Assembly: GCA_963732405.1 (NCBI GenBank)
Contig: CAVSZG010000005.1
Location: forward strand, 62,001 to 126,000
DNA length: 64,000 nucleotides
Origin: JAUIAI01 sp963732405
Lineage (GTDB): Bacteria > Pseudomonadota > Gammaproteobacteria > Burkholderiales > Burkholderiaceae_E
Direction: 5' to 3'
Shown here piece by piece: positions 53,826 through 62,786 of the stretch. Numbering within the stretch: position 1 is the stretch's first letter; every line of letters begins with the position of its first letter. The position numbers and the translations under genes were made by a program. The notes beneath the pieces are model-generated. The model saw only the letters and a program-made list of their open reading frames with translations, made no database searches and was not told the origin of the DNA.

Positions 53826-53907
53826 TGCTGTCCCATCAGCACAAGCGGGTATTGCCTCAAAGGGATTGCTACACTGACGAGATGAGCACAGATCCCGTCC
53901 GTCCGTC

Positions 53908-55011
53908 ATGAGCAAGCGCATCATTCCGATTGCCGAGACGCGGTATCGCGCGGATCTGCCCTTGATCCCCGCGACACCGGTCGAGCCGACCGGGCTGTTG
54001 GCCGACCGACTGGGTCGGCCCTTGCAGGATCTGCGCATTTCGGTGACCGATCGATGCAACTTTCGTTGCACCTATTGCATGCCCAAGTCGGTGTTCGATC
54101 GGGACTACCAGTTTCTGCCACAGTCCTCGCTGCTCAGCTTCGAAGAGATTGACCGGATCGTCAGGCTGTTCGTCGCCCATGGCGTTCACAAGATCCGCCT
54201 CACGGGCGGCGAGCCGCTGCTGCGTCGTCATCTGGAATCCTTGATCGGCCTGTTGACGACGATCCGCACACCCGATGGCGATCCCATCGACCTGACACTG
54301 ACCACCAATGCATCGCTGCTCGCGCGCAAGGCCGAGTCGTTGGCGGCGGCCGGGCTGCGCCGCGTCACGGTCAGCCTCGATGCACTGGATGACACCGTCT
54401 TTCGGGCGATGAACGATGTCGACTTCCCGGTCGCCGATGTGTTGTCCGGCATCGAGGCCGCGGCGAAGGCCGGCCTGACGCCGGTCAAGGTCAATATGGT
54501 GGTCAAGCGGGGGATCAACGAGGAACAGATCCTGCCCATGGCCCGTCATTTCCGGGGCAGCGGGCACATCCTGCGCTTTATCGAGTTCATGGATGTGGGG
54601 GCATCCAACGGCTGGCGCACCGACGATGTCGTGCCCAGCGGCGAAGTGATCCGGCGCATCGATGCCGAGTTCCCGCTCGAGGTCATTCCGGCAAACTACC
54701 GCGGCGAAGTCGCCGAACGTTGGCGTTATCGCGATGGAGGTGGCGAGATCGGTGTGATTTCGTCGGTGACCCAGCCATTCTGCGGCGATTGTTCACGGGC
54801 GCGGCTGTCCACCGAGGGCCGGCTGTATACCTGTCTGTTCGCCACCGAAGGCCATGATCTGCGGTCCCTGCTGCGCGGTCCCTATGATGACCAGCAGATC
54901 CTGGCCGCCATTTCGCATCTGTGGACGCAACGCGAAGACCGCTACTCCGAACAGCGCGCGAACCTGACACCAGGGTTGCGCAAAATCGAGATGTCCTACA
55001 TTGGCGGCTGA
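53908..55011 (+). CDS. moaA: GTP 3',8-cyclase (molybdenum cofactor synthesis)
   Basis: 367 residues, radical SAM enzyme for the first step of molybdopterin synthesis. The N-terminal cluster motif is RCNFRCTYCMP (C-x3-C-x2-C), TGGEPLLRRH binds SAM, the C-terminal cluster is FCGDCSRARLSTEGRLYTCL, and the protein ends in the required double glycine (SYIGG). About 35 residues precede the usual start region. The Shine-Dalgarno is weak. It heads a compact operon: fdhD overlaps its end by 11 bases and the mobA-moeA fusion follows. Confidence 0.96.
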   Translation: MSKRIIPIAETRYRADLPLIPATPVEPTGLLADRLGRPLQDLRISVTDRCNFRCTYCMPKSVFDRDYQFLPQSSLLSFEEIDRIVRLFVAHGVHKIRLTGGEPLLRRHLESLIGLLTTIRTPDGDPIDLTLTTNASLLARKAESLAAAGLRRVTVSLDALDDTVFRAMNDVDFPVADVLSGIEAAAKAGLTPVKVNMVVKRGINEEQILPMARHFRGSGHILRFIEFMDVGASNGWRTDDVVPSGEVIRRIDAEFPLEVIPANYRGEVAERWRYRDGGGEIGVISSVTQPFCGDCSRARLSTEGRLYTCLFATEGHDLRSLLRGPYDDQQILAAISHLWTQREDRYSEQRANLTPGLRKIEMSYIGG

Positions 55012-55927
55012 GCCGATCACGGCGCCCGGAATTGCGCTGACGCATAACCCCCGCCCCTCGACCCACGAGGTCGAAGCGATCGACGAAACCGGCGCGCGGG
55101 TGCTCACGCGCATTGCCGGCGAACATCCGCTCACGCTCTATCTGGACAAACGCGAGCTGGTCACCCTGATGACCCTGGGTGGCGCGCCCGAATACCTGGC
55201 CCTGGGGTATTTGCGCAACCAGCGTCTGGTTGCTGACTGGCGCGACATCGCCGCCGTCCAGGTCGACTGGGACACCGCTTCAGTGGTGGTGACGACCCGG
55301 CGCCTGCACACCACGGGCCGCTCGATCTGGGAGGACGATCCGGACGATTCGCCTGATGGACATGATGCCGCCCGCCTGTCGGCAAAACTCGCCAGGCGCA
55401 CCGTCACCACCGGTTGCGGCCAGGGCACGGTGTTTGGCGACCTGATGGCCGAACTCGATGAGATCGTTCTGCCCGACACAGCGCGACTGACCGAGCCGGT
55501 GCTGGCGGCGGTACTCGAATCGATCCGCCACCACGAAACGATCTACAAGCAGGCCGGTGCCGTGCACGGTTGCGCACTGGCCGCCAATGCCGGACCGCAA
55601 CGGGGCGAGATCCTGCTGTTTGTCGAAGATGTCGGGCGGCACAATGCGGTCGACGCCATTGCCGGGTGGATGTGGATCAATGACATCAGCGGGGCGGACA
55701 AGATCTTTTATACGACCGGTCGCCTGACCTCGGAAATGGTCATCAAGTGTGCGCAGATGGGCGTGCCCTTCCTGGTCTCGCGTTCCGGTCTGACCGCCAT
55801 GGGTCACCGCATCGCCGGGCAACTGGGCATCACCATGTTCGGTCGCTGCCGGGGGCGTCATCACCTGTTGTTCACCGGTGAGCACCGATACATTCGCCAG
55901 CCTGGTGGCGGATCGGCACTCGCATGA
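55001..55927 (+). CDS. fdhD: Formate dehydrogenase sulfurtransferase FdhD
   Basis: 308 residues. Signatures are the Cys loop TTGCGQGTVFGDLMAELDE, VHGCALAANAGPQRGEILLF, the VEDVGRHNAVDAIAGW motif and YTTGRLTSEMVIKCAQMGVP. FdhD passes sulfur from a cysteine desulfurase to the molybdenum cofactor, activating formate dehydrogenase. The only start giving the full N-terminus is a rare TTG at 55001, inside the end of moaA, so translation is probably coupled and weak. Its stop overlaps the next gene by four bases. No formate dehydrogenase gene is in the window. Confidence 0.93.
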   Translation: MAAEPITAPGIALTHNPRPSTHEVEAIDETGARVLTRIAGEHPLTLYLDKRELVTLMTLGGAPEYLALGYLRNQRLVADWRDIAAVQVDWDTASVVVTTRRLHTTGRSIWEDDPDDSPDGHDAARLSAKLARRTVTTGCGQGTVFGDLMAELDEIVLPDTARLTEPVLAAVLESIRHHETIYKQAGAVHGCALAANAGPQRGEILLFVEDVGRHNAVDAIAGWMWINDISGADKIFYTTGRLTSEMVIKCAQMGVPFLVSRSGLTAMGHRIAGQLGITMFGRCRGRHHLLFTGEHRYIRQPGGGSALA

Positions 55928-57795
55928 TCCCGCGCGAGGACATCACCGGACTGATCCTGGCCGGCGGCCTGGGTCGACGCATGAGCAGCGACGGCCGGGG
56001 TGCGAACAAGGCCTTGCAGCCCTTGCGCGGCCGTCCACTTATTGCGCACGTGATTCAGCGGCTCGCGCCCCAGGTCGGCTCGCTGCTGCTCAATGTCAAC
56101 CAGCAGCCCGAGGCATTTGCCCGCTTCGGCCTGCCCATGGTGGCGGATCAGATCACCGGATTCGCCGGTCCACTGGCCGGCATGCATGCCGGCCTGGGCA
56201 TGGCGACCACCCCCTGGGTGCTCACCTGTCCCTGCGACACGCCGTTTCTGCCCGATGATCTGGGCACGCGGCTGGCCGAGGCGCTGGACCGGGGCGATCA
56301 TGATCTGGCCGTGGCGCGCACCGGCGCCCAGCCTCATCCGGTCTTCGCACTGATGGCCCGCCATCTGCATGACGACCTGACCCAATGGCTGGCCCAGGGG
56401 GGCCGCAAGATCGACGCCTGGTACGCGCGCCTGCGCGTGGTCGAGGTCGATTTCATCGACCCGGCGCCCTTCCTGAACATCAACACGCCCGATGAGCTCG
56501 CGCAGCAGCAGGCTGCGTCAAGCCCATCGGACAGCGACGGCCTGGCGCGAATGATCGGGAGGCTCAATGCCTACGATCCCGATGCCCTGCCGGTCCCGCT
56601 GGCCCAGGAGATCATCAGCGGCGCGATCGAGCCGGTCGCCGCCAGCGAATCGGTGGCGATTCGCGATGCGCTGGATCGTATCCTCACGGCCGACCTGCTC
56701 AGTCCGATCGATGTTCCCGCCCACGATAATTCGGCGATGGATGGTTTCGCGGTGCGCAGCGCCGATTTGCGGGCCGACCAGGCCGTGACGCTGCATCTGG
56801 TGGGTCGGGCGATGGCCGGGCAGCCCTGGAACGGGACGCTGGGCCCAGGCCAGTGCGCACGCGTGATGACCGGTGCGGTGATGCCCGGCGGGTCCGACAC
56901 CGTGGTTCCCCAGGAACTCGTGCAGGCCGATGGTGATCACATCCTGATCCCGGCCGGACAACAGCCTGGTCAGCACCGGCGGCACCAGGGCGAGGATCTG
57001 AGTGCCGGCAAGCCCGCCCTGTGGGCCGGTCGACGACTGGGCCCGGCCGATCTGGGCCTGATCGCCTCACTGGGCATTGCCGAGGTCACGGTTCGTCGTC
57101 GCCTGCGCGTGGCGTTTTTCTCGACCGGCGACGAATTGCGCTCGATCGGCCAGCCCCTGGCACCCGGCCAGATCTATGACAGCAATCGTTATACGATCGA
57201 TGCGATGCTGCGCCGGCTGGGTATCGACCGCCTCGACATGGGCGTCGTGCCTGACCAGCCCGAGGCGCTGGAACAGGCCGTGCGCATTGCCAGTCGCAGT
57301 GCTGACGCCATCATCTCGTCGGGCGGCGTATCGGTTGGCGAAGCCGATTTCACCAAATCGATCATGGCCCGGCTCGGCGATGTCCGGTTCTGGACGATCG
57401 CCATGCGGCCGGGCCGGCCGATGGCATTCGGCCGGATCGGTGATGCCTGGTATTTCGGCCTGCCCGGCAATCCGGTGGCGGTCATGGTGACTTTTTATTT
57501 CTTTGCGCGCCTGGGGCTGCGCAGACTCGCCGGTGCGAGCGCGACGGCCGACCCGCTGTTGAGCGCACGCAGCGCAAGCGACATCCGCAAGCGCGCCGGC
57601 CGAACCGAGTACCAGCGCGGCATCCTGCGACGCGCCGACGATGGCGTGATGACCGTCGGCCTGACCGGTCAGCAGGGTTCAGGCGTGTTGAGTTCGATGT
57701 CCCAGGCCAACTGCATGATCGTTCTGCATCACGACCAGGGCCCGGTCAGGGCCGGCGATCCGGTCGACTGCATTCCGTTCGACGGCCTGATCTGA
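55924..57795 (+). CDS. MobA-MoeA fusion protein (molybdenum cofactor guanylyltransferase / molybdenum insertase)
   Basis: 623 residues joining two enzymes. Residues about 1-195 are MobA: nucleotide-binding GLILAGGLGRRMSSDGRGAN, the acidic PCDTPFLPDD and the ending NINTPDEL. Residues about 210-623 are MoeA: VPAHDNSAMDGFAVRSADL, FFSTGDELRSIGQPLAPGQI, ISSGGVSVGEADFTKSIMA and FGLPGNPVAVMVTF. MoeA inserts molybdate into molybdopterin and MobA adds GMP to make the bis-MGD cofactor, so the fusion carries two consecutive steps. The linker (about 195-210) is short and polar. bis-MGD is the cofactor form of formate dehydrogenase, fitting the adjacent fdhD. Confidence 0.93.
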   Translation: MIPREDITGLILAGGLGRRMSSDGRGANKALQPLRGRPLIAHVIQRLAPQVGSLLLNVNQQPEAFARFGLPMVADQITGFAGPLAGMHAGLGMATTPWVLTCPCDTPFLPDDLGTRLAEALDRGDHDLAVARTGAQPHPVFALMARHLHDDLTQWLAQGGRKIDAWYARLRVVEVDFIDPAPFLNINTPDELAQQQAASSPSDSDGLARMIGRLNAYDPDALPVPLAQEIISGAIEPVAASESVAIRDALDRILTADLLSPIDVPAHDNSAMDGFAVRSADLRADQAVTLHLVGRAMAGQPWNGTLGPGQCARVMTGAVMPGGSDTVVPQELVQADGDHILIPAGQQPGQHRRHQGEDLSAGKPALWAGRRLGPADLGLIASLGIAEVTVRRRLRVAFFSTGDELRSIGQPLAPGQIYDSNRYTIDAMLRRLGIDRLDMGVVPDQPEALEQAVRIASRSADAIISSGGVSVGEADFTKSIMARLGDVRFWTIAMRPGRPMAFGRIGDAWYFGLPGNPVAVMVTFYFFARLGLRRLAGASATADPLLSARSASDIRKRAGRTEYQRGILRRADDGVMTVGLTGQQGSGVLSSMSQANCMIVLHHDQGPVRAGDPVDCIPFDGLI

Positions 57796-57806
57796 GGGCA
57801 GCGCTG

Positions 57807-57829
57807 TGATCGCGGCCCCACCGCGATCA
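57807..57829. terminator. Hairpin between convergent genes
   Basis: TGATCGCGG-cccca-CCGCGATCA: a perfect 9-bp stem with a 5-base loop, in the 45-base gap between the convergent mobA-moeA and cytochrome genes. No T-run follows on either side, so it could be a Rho-assisted bidirectional terminator. Confidence 0.5.
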
Positions 57830-57840
57830 TGATCGATGAG

Positions 57841-58179
57841 CTATCGACGAACGCTCAAGGGGCCGGGCAGACCCGCGAAATGGGCGGCCAGGTTCTCAAT
57901 ATCGGCCGTCGACAAGGTCTTGGCGGTCGCGCTCATGATCGCATTGTTGCGCTCACCGGACCGATAGGCCTTGAGTGCCACGACCAGATAGTCTTCGAGC
58001 TGACCGGCCAGTATCGGGTACGAGGGATCGATCGGGGTCTTGCCATCGGGACCATGACAGGCCGCGCAGAGTTGTCCGGCCTTCTCGGCACCCGCCGCGG
58101 CATCACTGGCGCTGGCCGGTGCACAGACGAGGCTGAGGCACAACGCGGTGGCGCCCAGCAGGGAATACGTCGCATTCAT
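57841..58179 (-). CDS. Small c-type cytochrome (class I)
   Basis: 112 residues with a signal peptide (MNATYSLLGATALCLSLVCA) and one heme motif CAACH. The axial Met is probably in NAIMSATAKTLSTADIENLA. AAGGAG five bases before the ATG at 58179 fixes the start. It is a periplasmic electron carrier of the cytochrome c553 type. The next cytochrome gene ends 10 bases upstream, so the two are co-transcribed tandem relatives. No oxidase or dehydrogenase gene is adjacent. Confidence 0.92.
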   Translation of the reverse strand: MNATYSLLGATALCLSLVCAPASASDAAAGAEKAGQLCAACHGPDGKTPIDPSYPILAGQLEDYLVVALKAYRSGERNNAIMSATAKTLSTADIENLAAHFAGLPGPLSVRR

Positions 58180-58189
58180 CTCGGGCTCC

Positions 58190-58594
58190 TTAGAGGGTCT
58201 TCGCGTAATACGCGGCCAGATCAGCAATGTCCTGGTCGCTCAGACCGCCAGCCACCGCACGCATGGTGGGATGCGAACGATCCCCCTTGCGATAGGCGAT
58301 GAGTGCGTTCGAGATGTATTTTTCCGTCTGCCCCGCAATCTTGGGTACCGAATAGACCGAAGGAAATGAGGCACGGTATCCCTTGATGCCGTGGCAGCCG
58401 ATGCAGTTGGAGATTTTGTCGCGGGCGGCTTCCGCATTGCCCTTGACCTCCTGGGCGCCCGCGCCGGTGGCAAACGCGAACGCAAGCGACCCGGCCAGCA
58501 AGGTGGCGGTGGAGCGGAATCGTGCGACGATCCCGGCAGATGTCCGTCCAAGACGCGCGTCGGTCCCGGCCACGAATGGCATGGCACTTCCCAT
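58190..58594 (-). CDS. Small c-type cytochrome (class I), second copy
   Basis: About 134 residues from ATG 58594 (58582 is also possible). A signal sequence (TATLLAGSLAFAFATGAGAQ) is preceded by an unusually long N-terminal region. The heme motif is CIGCH and the axial Met lies in HPTMRAVAGGLSDQDIADLA. It shares the layout of the cytochrome 10 bases downstream (heme motif, KAYR/IAYR-G-R segment, Met near the end), so a tandem duplication is likely. The frame open to 58996 is shadow of the divergent MoxR gene. Its promoter must share the 124-base gap with the MoxR gene. Confidence 0.9.
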   Translation of the reverse strand: MGSAMPFVAGTDARLGRTSAGIVARFRSTATLLAGSLAFAFATGAGAQEVKGNAEAARDKISNCIGCHGIKGYRASFPSVYSVPKIAGQTEKYISNALIAYRKGDRSHPTMRAVAGGLSDQDIADLAAYYAKTL

Positions 58595-58718
58595 GGCAGA
58601 TGATTCCCTGTCGATATGAACAAGGCCGACATGATATCCGACGCCGAAAAAGACCGTAAAGCGCCGCCTGGGGGCGATCCCCTTATACTGCGGCGCTGAA
58701 CCGACAACAGGACAGGCC

Positions 58719-59561
58719 ATGCGCTTTGAAGGCTCCGATTCATACGTCGCGACCGACGATCTCAAACTGGCGGTCAACGCGGCGATCACGCTCCAGCGGC
58801 CCTTGCTGATCAAGGGCGAGCCGGGCACAGGCAAGACCATGCTCGCCGAAGAGGTGGCCGCCAGCCTGGGGCTGCCATTGCTGCAATGGCATATCAAGTC
58901 CACCACCAAGGCCCAGCAGGGACTGTACGAATACGACGCCGTGTCCCGACTTCGCGATTCGCAGCTGGGTGACGAGAAGGTCAAGGACATCCACAACTAC
59001 ATCGTCAAGGGCGTGCTCTGGCAGGCCTTCGAAGCGGAGCAGCCGGTTGTGTTGCTCATCGACGAGGTCGACAAGGCCGACATCGAGTTTCCCAACGACT
59101 TGTTGCGTGAGCTCGATCGCATGGAGTTCTATGTCTATGAGACCCGCGAGCTGATCAAGTCGCGCCATCGTCCCATCGTGATGATCACCTCGAACAACGA
59201 GAAGGAGTTGCCCGACGCTTTCCTGCGCCGATGCTTCTTCCACTACATCCAGTTTCCGGATCGTGAGACGATGCAGAAGATCGTCGACGTGCATTACCCC
59301 GGCATCAAGCAGCAACTGGTGACTGCCGCCATGGAGTCGTTCTTCCAGATGCGCGAATTGCCCGGTCTGAAGAAAAAGCCCTCGACCTCTGAGCTGATCG
59401 ACTGGCTCAAGCTGTTGATGGCCGAAGATATTCCGCTGGAAGTCCTGCAGAGCGCCGATGGCAAGAAGGCGATTCCGCCGCTGCATGGCGCGCTGCTCAA
59501 GAATGAACAGGATGTGCAGTTGTTCGAGCGTCTCATCTATATGGCGCAACGCAATCGTTGA
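58719..59561 (+). CDS. MoxR family AAA ATPase
   Basis: 280 residues. Walker A is GEPGTGKTMLAEEVAASLGL, Walker B VVLLIDEVDKADIEFPND, sensor 1 IVMITSNNEKELPDAFLRR with the arginine finger region. MoxR ATPases work as chaperones with a VWA-domain partner to insert metals or assemble complexes, and the partner gene follows 72 bases downstream. AGGA six bases before the ATG supports the start. What they mature here is unknown. The divergent cytochromes are a possible hint. Confidence 0.93.
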   Translation: MRFEGSDSYVATDDLKLAVNAAITLQRPLLIKGEPGTGKTMLAEEVAASLGLPLLQWHIKSTTKAQQGLYEYDAVSRLRDSQLGDEKVKDIHNYIVKGVLWQAFEAEQPVVLLIDEVDKADIEFPNDLLRELDRMEFYVYETRELIKSRHRPIVMITSNNEKELPDAFLRRCFFHYIQFPDRETMQKIVDVHYPGIKQQLVTAAMESFFQMRELPGLKKKPSTSELIDWLKLLMAEDIPLEVLQSADGKKAIPPLHGALLKNEQDVQLFERLIYMAQRNR

Positions 59562-59633
59562 TGGCCAGGCCGGTTCAGCCGGACCGGCGCCGCCGCCAGG
59601 ACCCCCGGCAGGCACTTCAAGGACCACGCTGTC

Positions 59634-60809
59634 ATGTTGATCGAATTCTTCCTGCATCTTCGCAAGGCCAGGCTGCCGGTTTCCATCAAGGAATACCTGA
59701 TGCTGCTCGAAGGCATGCAGAAAAACGTCATTTCGCCCTCGATCGATGATTTCTATTTCCTGTCGCGAGCCTCGCTGGTCAAGGACGAGCGCAACTTCGA
59801 CAAGTTCGACCGCGCATTCGGTGCCTACTTCAAGGGCGTGAGCGCCGTTGATGCACTGACGGCCGAATTTCCCGAAGACTGGTTGCGCCGCGCCCTCAAG
59901 CGTGAGTTCACCGCCGAGGAGAAGGCGGCCATCGAAGCCATGGGTGGGCTGGACAAGCTGATGGAGCGGCTCAAGGCCTTGCTCGAGGAACAAAAAGAGC
60001 GCCATCAGGGCGGCAACAAATGGATCGGCACGAATGGCACCTCGCCGTTCGGCAATGGCGGCTACAACCCCGAAGGCATCCGGATCGGCGGGCCCTCGGC
60101 CGGCAACCGGACCGCCGTCAAGGTCTGGGAGCAGCGCGCCTACCGGGATTACGACGACCAGGTCGAACTGGGCACACGCAATATCAAACTTGCGCTGCGC
60201 CGCTTGCGCCGCTTCGCGCGCGAAGGTGCCGAGGAAGAGCTGGATCTGGATGACACGATCACCCATACCGCACGCAATGCCGGCTATCTGGACATCCGGA
60301 TGCGCCCGGAGCGGCACAATACGATCAAGGTGTTGATGCTGCTGGATGTGGGCGGCACGATGGATGATCACATCAAGCGCACCGAGGAGTTGTTTTCAGC
60401 CACCAAGAGTGAGTTCAAGAACCTGGAGTTCTATTATTTCCACAACTGCCTGTACGACCACGTCTGGAAGAACAATCGGCGCCGCCATGCGGAACGCACC
60501 AGCACCTGGGACATCATCAGGAAGTACAACAGCGACTATCGGCTGATCTTCGTGGGCGACGCCACGATGAGCCCGTATGAAATCCTGCAGCCGGGCGGCT
60601 CGGTCGAATACAACAATGAAGAGGCCGGCGCCATCTGGCTGCGCCGCATGATCGACAAATTTCCCAAGTTCGCCTGGCTCAACCCCGAGCCCGAAGGTGT
60701 CTGGGAATATCGACAATCCATCTCCGTCATCCGCCAGATCATGGCCCAACGCATGTATCCGGTCACCTTGCAGGGGCTGGAGCGGGCCATGCGCGAACTG
60801 GTCAAGTAA
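59634..60809 (+). CDS. VWA domain protein, CoxE-like partner of MoxR
   Basis: 391 residues, no membrane segment. The N-terminal half is helical, with a charged coiled region around 95-125 and a Gly/Asn-rich linker (GGNKWIGTNGTSPFGNGGYN). The von Willebrand A domain occupies about 225-390. Its metal-site motif is LLDVGGTMDDH, a D-x-G-x-T form instead of D-x-S-x-S, as in related CoxE-like proteins. AAGGA about ten bases before the ATG supports the start. With the upstream MoxR ATPase it forms the standard MoxR-VWA pair involved in cofactor or complex maturation. The client is unknown. Confidence 0.92.
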   Translation: MLIEFFLHLRKARLPVSIKEYLMLLEGMQKNVISPSIDDFYFLSRASLVKDERNFDKFDRAFGAYFKGVSAVDALTAEFPEDWLRRALKREFTAEEKAAIEAMGGLDKLMERLKALLEEQKERHQGGNKWIGTNGTSPFGNGGYNPEGIRIGGPSAGNRTAVKVWEQRAYRDYDDQVELGTRNIKLALRRLRRFAREGAEEELDLDDTITHTARNAGYLDIRMRPERHNTIKVLMLLDVGGTMDDHIKRTEELFSATKSEFKNLEFYYFHNCLYDHVWKNNRRRHAERTSTWDIIRKYNSDYRLIFVGDATMSPYEILQPGGSVEYNNEEAGAIWLRRMIDKFPKFAWLNPEPEGVWEYRQSISVIRQIMAQRMYPVTLQGLERAMRELVK

Positions 60810-60840
60810 GCGGCGCAGGCGAGGCTGCACCGGCACCAGT

Positions 60841-62671
60841 TCAGTTCGGCACCACCTTCAAAACCTCTTCAAAGGTGGTTTGTCCGGTGGCGATCTTCTG
60901 GGCGCCAGCCAGGCGTAAGGGCTTCATGCCGGCCTTCATGCCGCGCAGCCGGATGCGATCGATATTGGGTCGCTCCTGAGCGAGCTCCTGGCGCACTGAT
61001 TCGTCGATGGCCAGCATTTCATAAATGCCCGTGCGGCCGCGATAACCGGTCATGCGACATTCCAGACAACCAACCGGGCGATAGATCCGCGATGGCGTGA
61101 CCGCCTTATAGGGACGGATCAGCGCCTGCCAACGTTCCACCGGAACCTCGTCTTCCACCACCTTGCAGGCCGGGCAGAGCGTGCGCAGCAGCCGCTGGGC
61201 AAGCACACCGACCATCGTCGCATTGAGCAGGTATCCGGGCACTCCCAGCTCGATCATCCGGGTGACGGCCGAGGGTGCGTCATTGGTGTGCAGTGTCGAT
61301 AACACCAGGTGGCCGGTGAGCGCGGCCTGAGTGGCCATCTCGGCGGTCTCCAGATCGCGGATCTCACCGATCATGATGATGTCCGGATCCTGACGCATCA
61401 GCGAGCGCACGCCGGCCGCGAAGCCCAGATCGATCGCCTGATGCACCTGGGTCTGATTGAAGGCTGGATCGATCATCTCGATCGGATCCTCGACGGTACA
61501 CACGTTGACCTCGTCGGTGGCCAGCGTCCTGAGCGTCGAATACAGCGTGGTCGTCTTGCCCGAACCGGTCGGCCCGGTCACCATGACGATGCCATTGGGG
61601 CTGGCGGTCATGCGCTGCCAGCGCACCAGCTCGTCCGGGCTGAAGCCCAGTTCGGTGAAACTGCGAACCAGCACCTCGGGATCGAAGATCCGCATCACCA
61701 GCTTCTCGCCAAAGGCGGTGGGCAGGGTCGAGAAGCCGCAATTCGATCTCCCGGCCATCGACCATGCGGGTCTTGATGCGCCCGTCCTGCGGACGCCGCT
61801 TCTCGACCACATCCATGCGACCCAGCAGCTTGATCCGGCTGGTCATCGCCGCCATCACCGCCGGTGGCACCTGGTAGACATGATGCAGGACGCCATCGAT
61901 GCGAAAGCGGATCGTGCCGATGTCGCGTCGCGGTTCGATATGGATATCACTCGCCCGCTGCTCGAAGGCGTACTGCCACAGCCAGTCGACGATGGTGACG
62001 ATATGGGTGTCGTTCGCATCGACGTTGCGACCCGAACGGCCCATCTCGACCAGTTGCTCGAAGTTGCTCTGGGTCGCCCCGCCGTTGCGGCTCTGGGCAT
62101 CGCGCACCGAGCGGGCCAGGCTGAAGAACTCGACCACATAGCGTGCGAGATCGGCCGGGTGGGTCAGCACGGTGCGCACCTTCTTGCGCAACAGGTGCTC
62201 CAGTTCGCCCACCCAGTTGGTGATGAAGGGCTCGGCGGTCGCCACCACCACGGCATGGGCGGTGACTTCAATCGGCAGAATCCGGTACCTGGCCGCATAC
62301 TGGCTGGACATGACCTCGGCCACCCGCGACAAATCCACCTTCAGCGGATCGATTCTCACGTATTCGATGTCGAGCCGGCGCGCCAGCCATCGGCACAGAC
62401 GATCGGCATCCAGCAGTTTTCCGTCGTCTGCCGCGCTGAGCCGACGCGCCGCCAGCGACACGATGGCATGCTCGGGCCGCGCGGACATGCCATCGAAACG
62501 CAGCACGAGTTCCGCGCTTTCCTGATCGATGAGACCGTCGGCCTGCAAGGCCGGCACGAGCTGGCGCAACTGCAATGGACGCCCCGGGTCCCCCAGATCG
62601 ACCCGTGTCTTGTCATTCGCTTGCGAGCGAGTATCCGCGCCGGGGCGGGATACGGTGAGAGATTCGTTCAT
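60841..62671 (-). pseudogene. GspE/PilB-family secretion ATPase, frameshifted as written
   Basis: From ATG 62671, after GGAG, the frame encodes an N-terminal MshEN-like domain and the start of the ATPase (ASDIHIEPRRDIGTIRFRID, DVVEKRRPQDGRIKTRMVDG). At 61725-61740 the frame breaks: after GREIELR the expected STLPTAFGEKLVMRIFDPEV continues one base out of phase to 60841. Removing one base gives 609 residues. Downstream lie Walker A GPTGSGKTTTLYSTLR (about residue 365), the His box STLHTNDAPSAVTRMIELGV and the zinc motif CPAC...CLEC. The break contains GGTCGAGAAGCCGC on the plus strand. Such ATPases power type II secretion or type IV pili, but no partner genes are nearby. Confidence 0.85.
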
Positions 62672-62786
62672 GACACTCCAGGCTGATGCCCTGCCAGCCT
62701 CTGACGGCTGCCCCCTCAATCTCGGCGATGGCGGGCAAATCTGATGGCCTGCGGTCACGGCCGGCGGCTAGGGCCCGACGGATGAC

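Noticed and set aside
53826..53907. Molybdenum cofactor riboswitch upstream of moaA
   Set aside because: Only about 80 bases separate the hairpin after rne from moaA. I could not find the long multi-stem architecture of that riboswitch.
58740..60371. A 543-codon open frame on the minus strand
   Set aside because: It is antisense to the MoxR and VWA genes, both recognisable. The product is repetitive in Leu/Gln/His.
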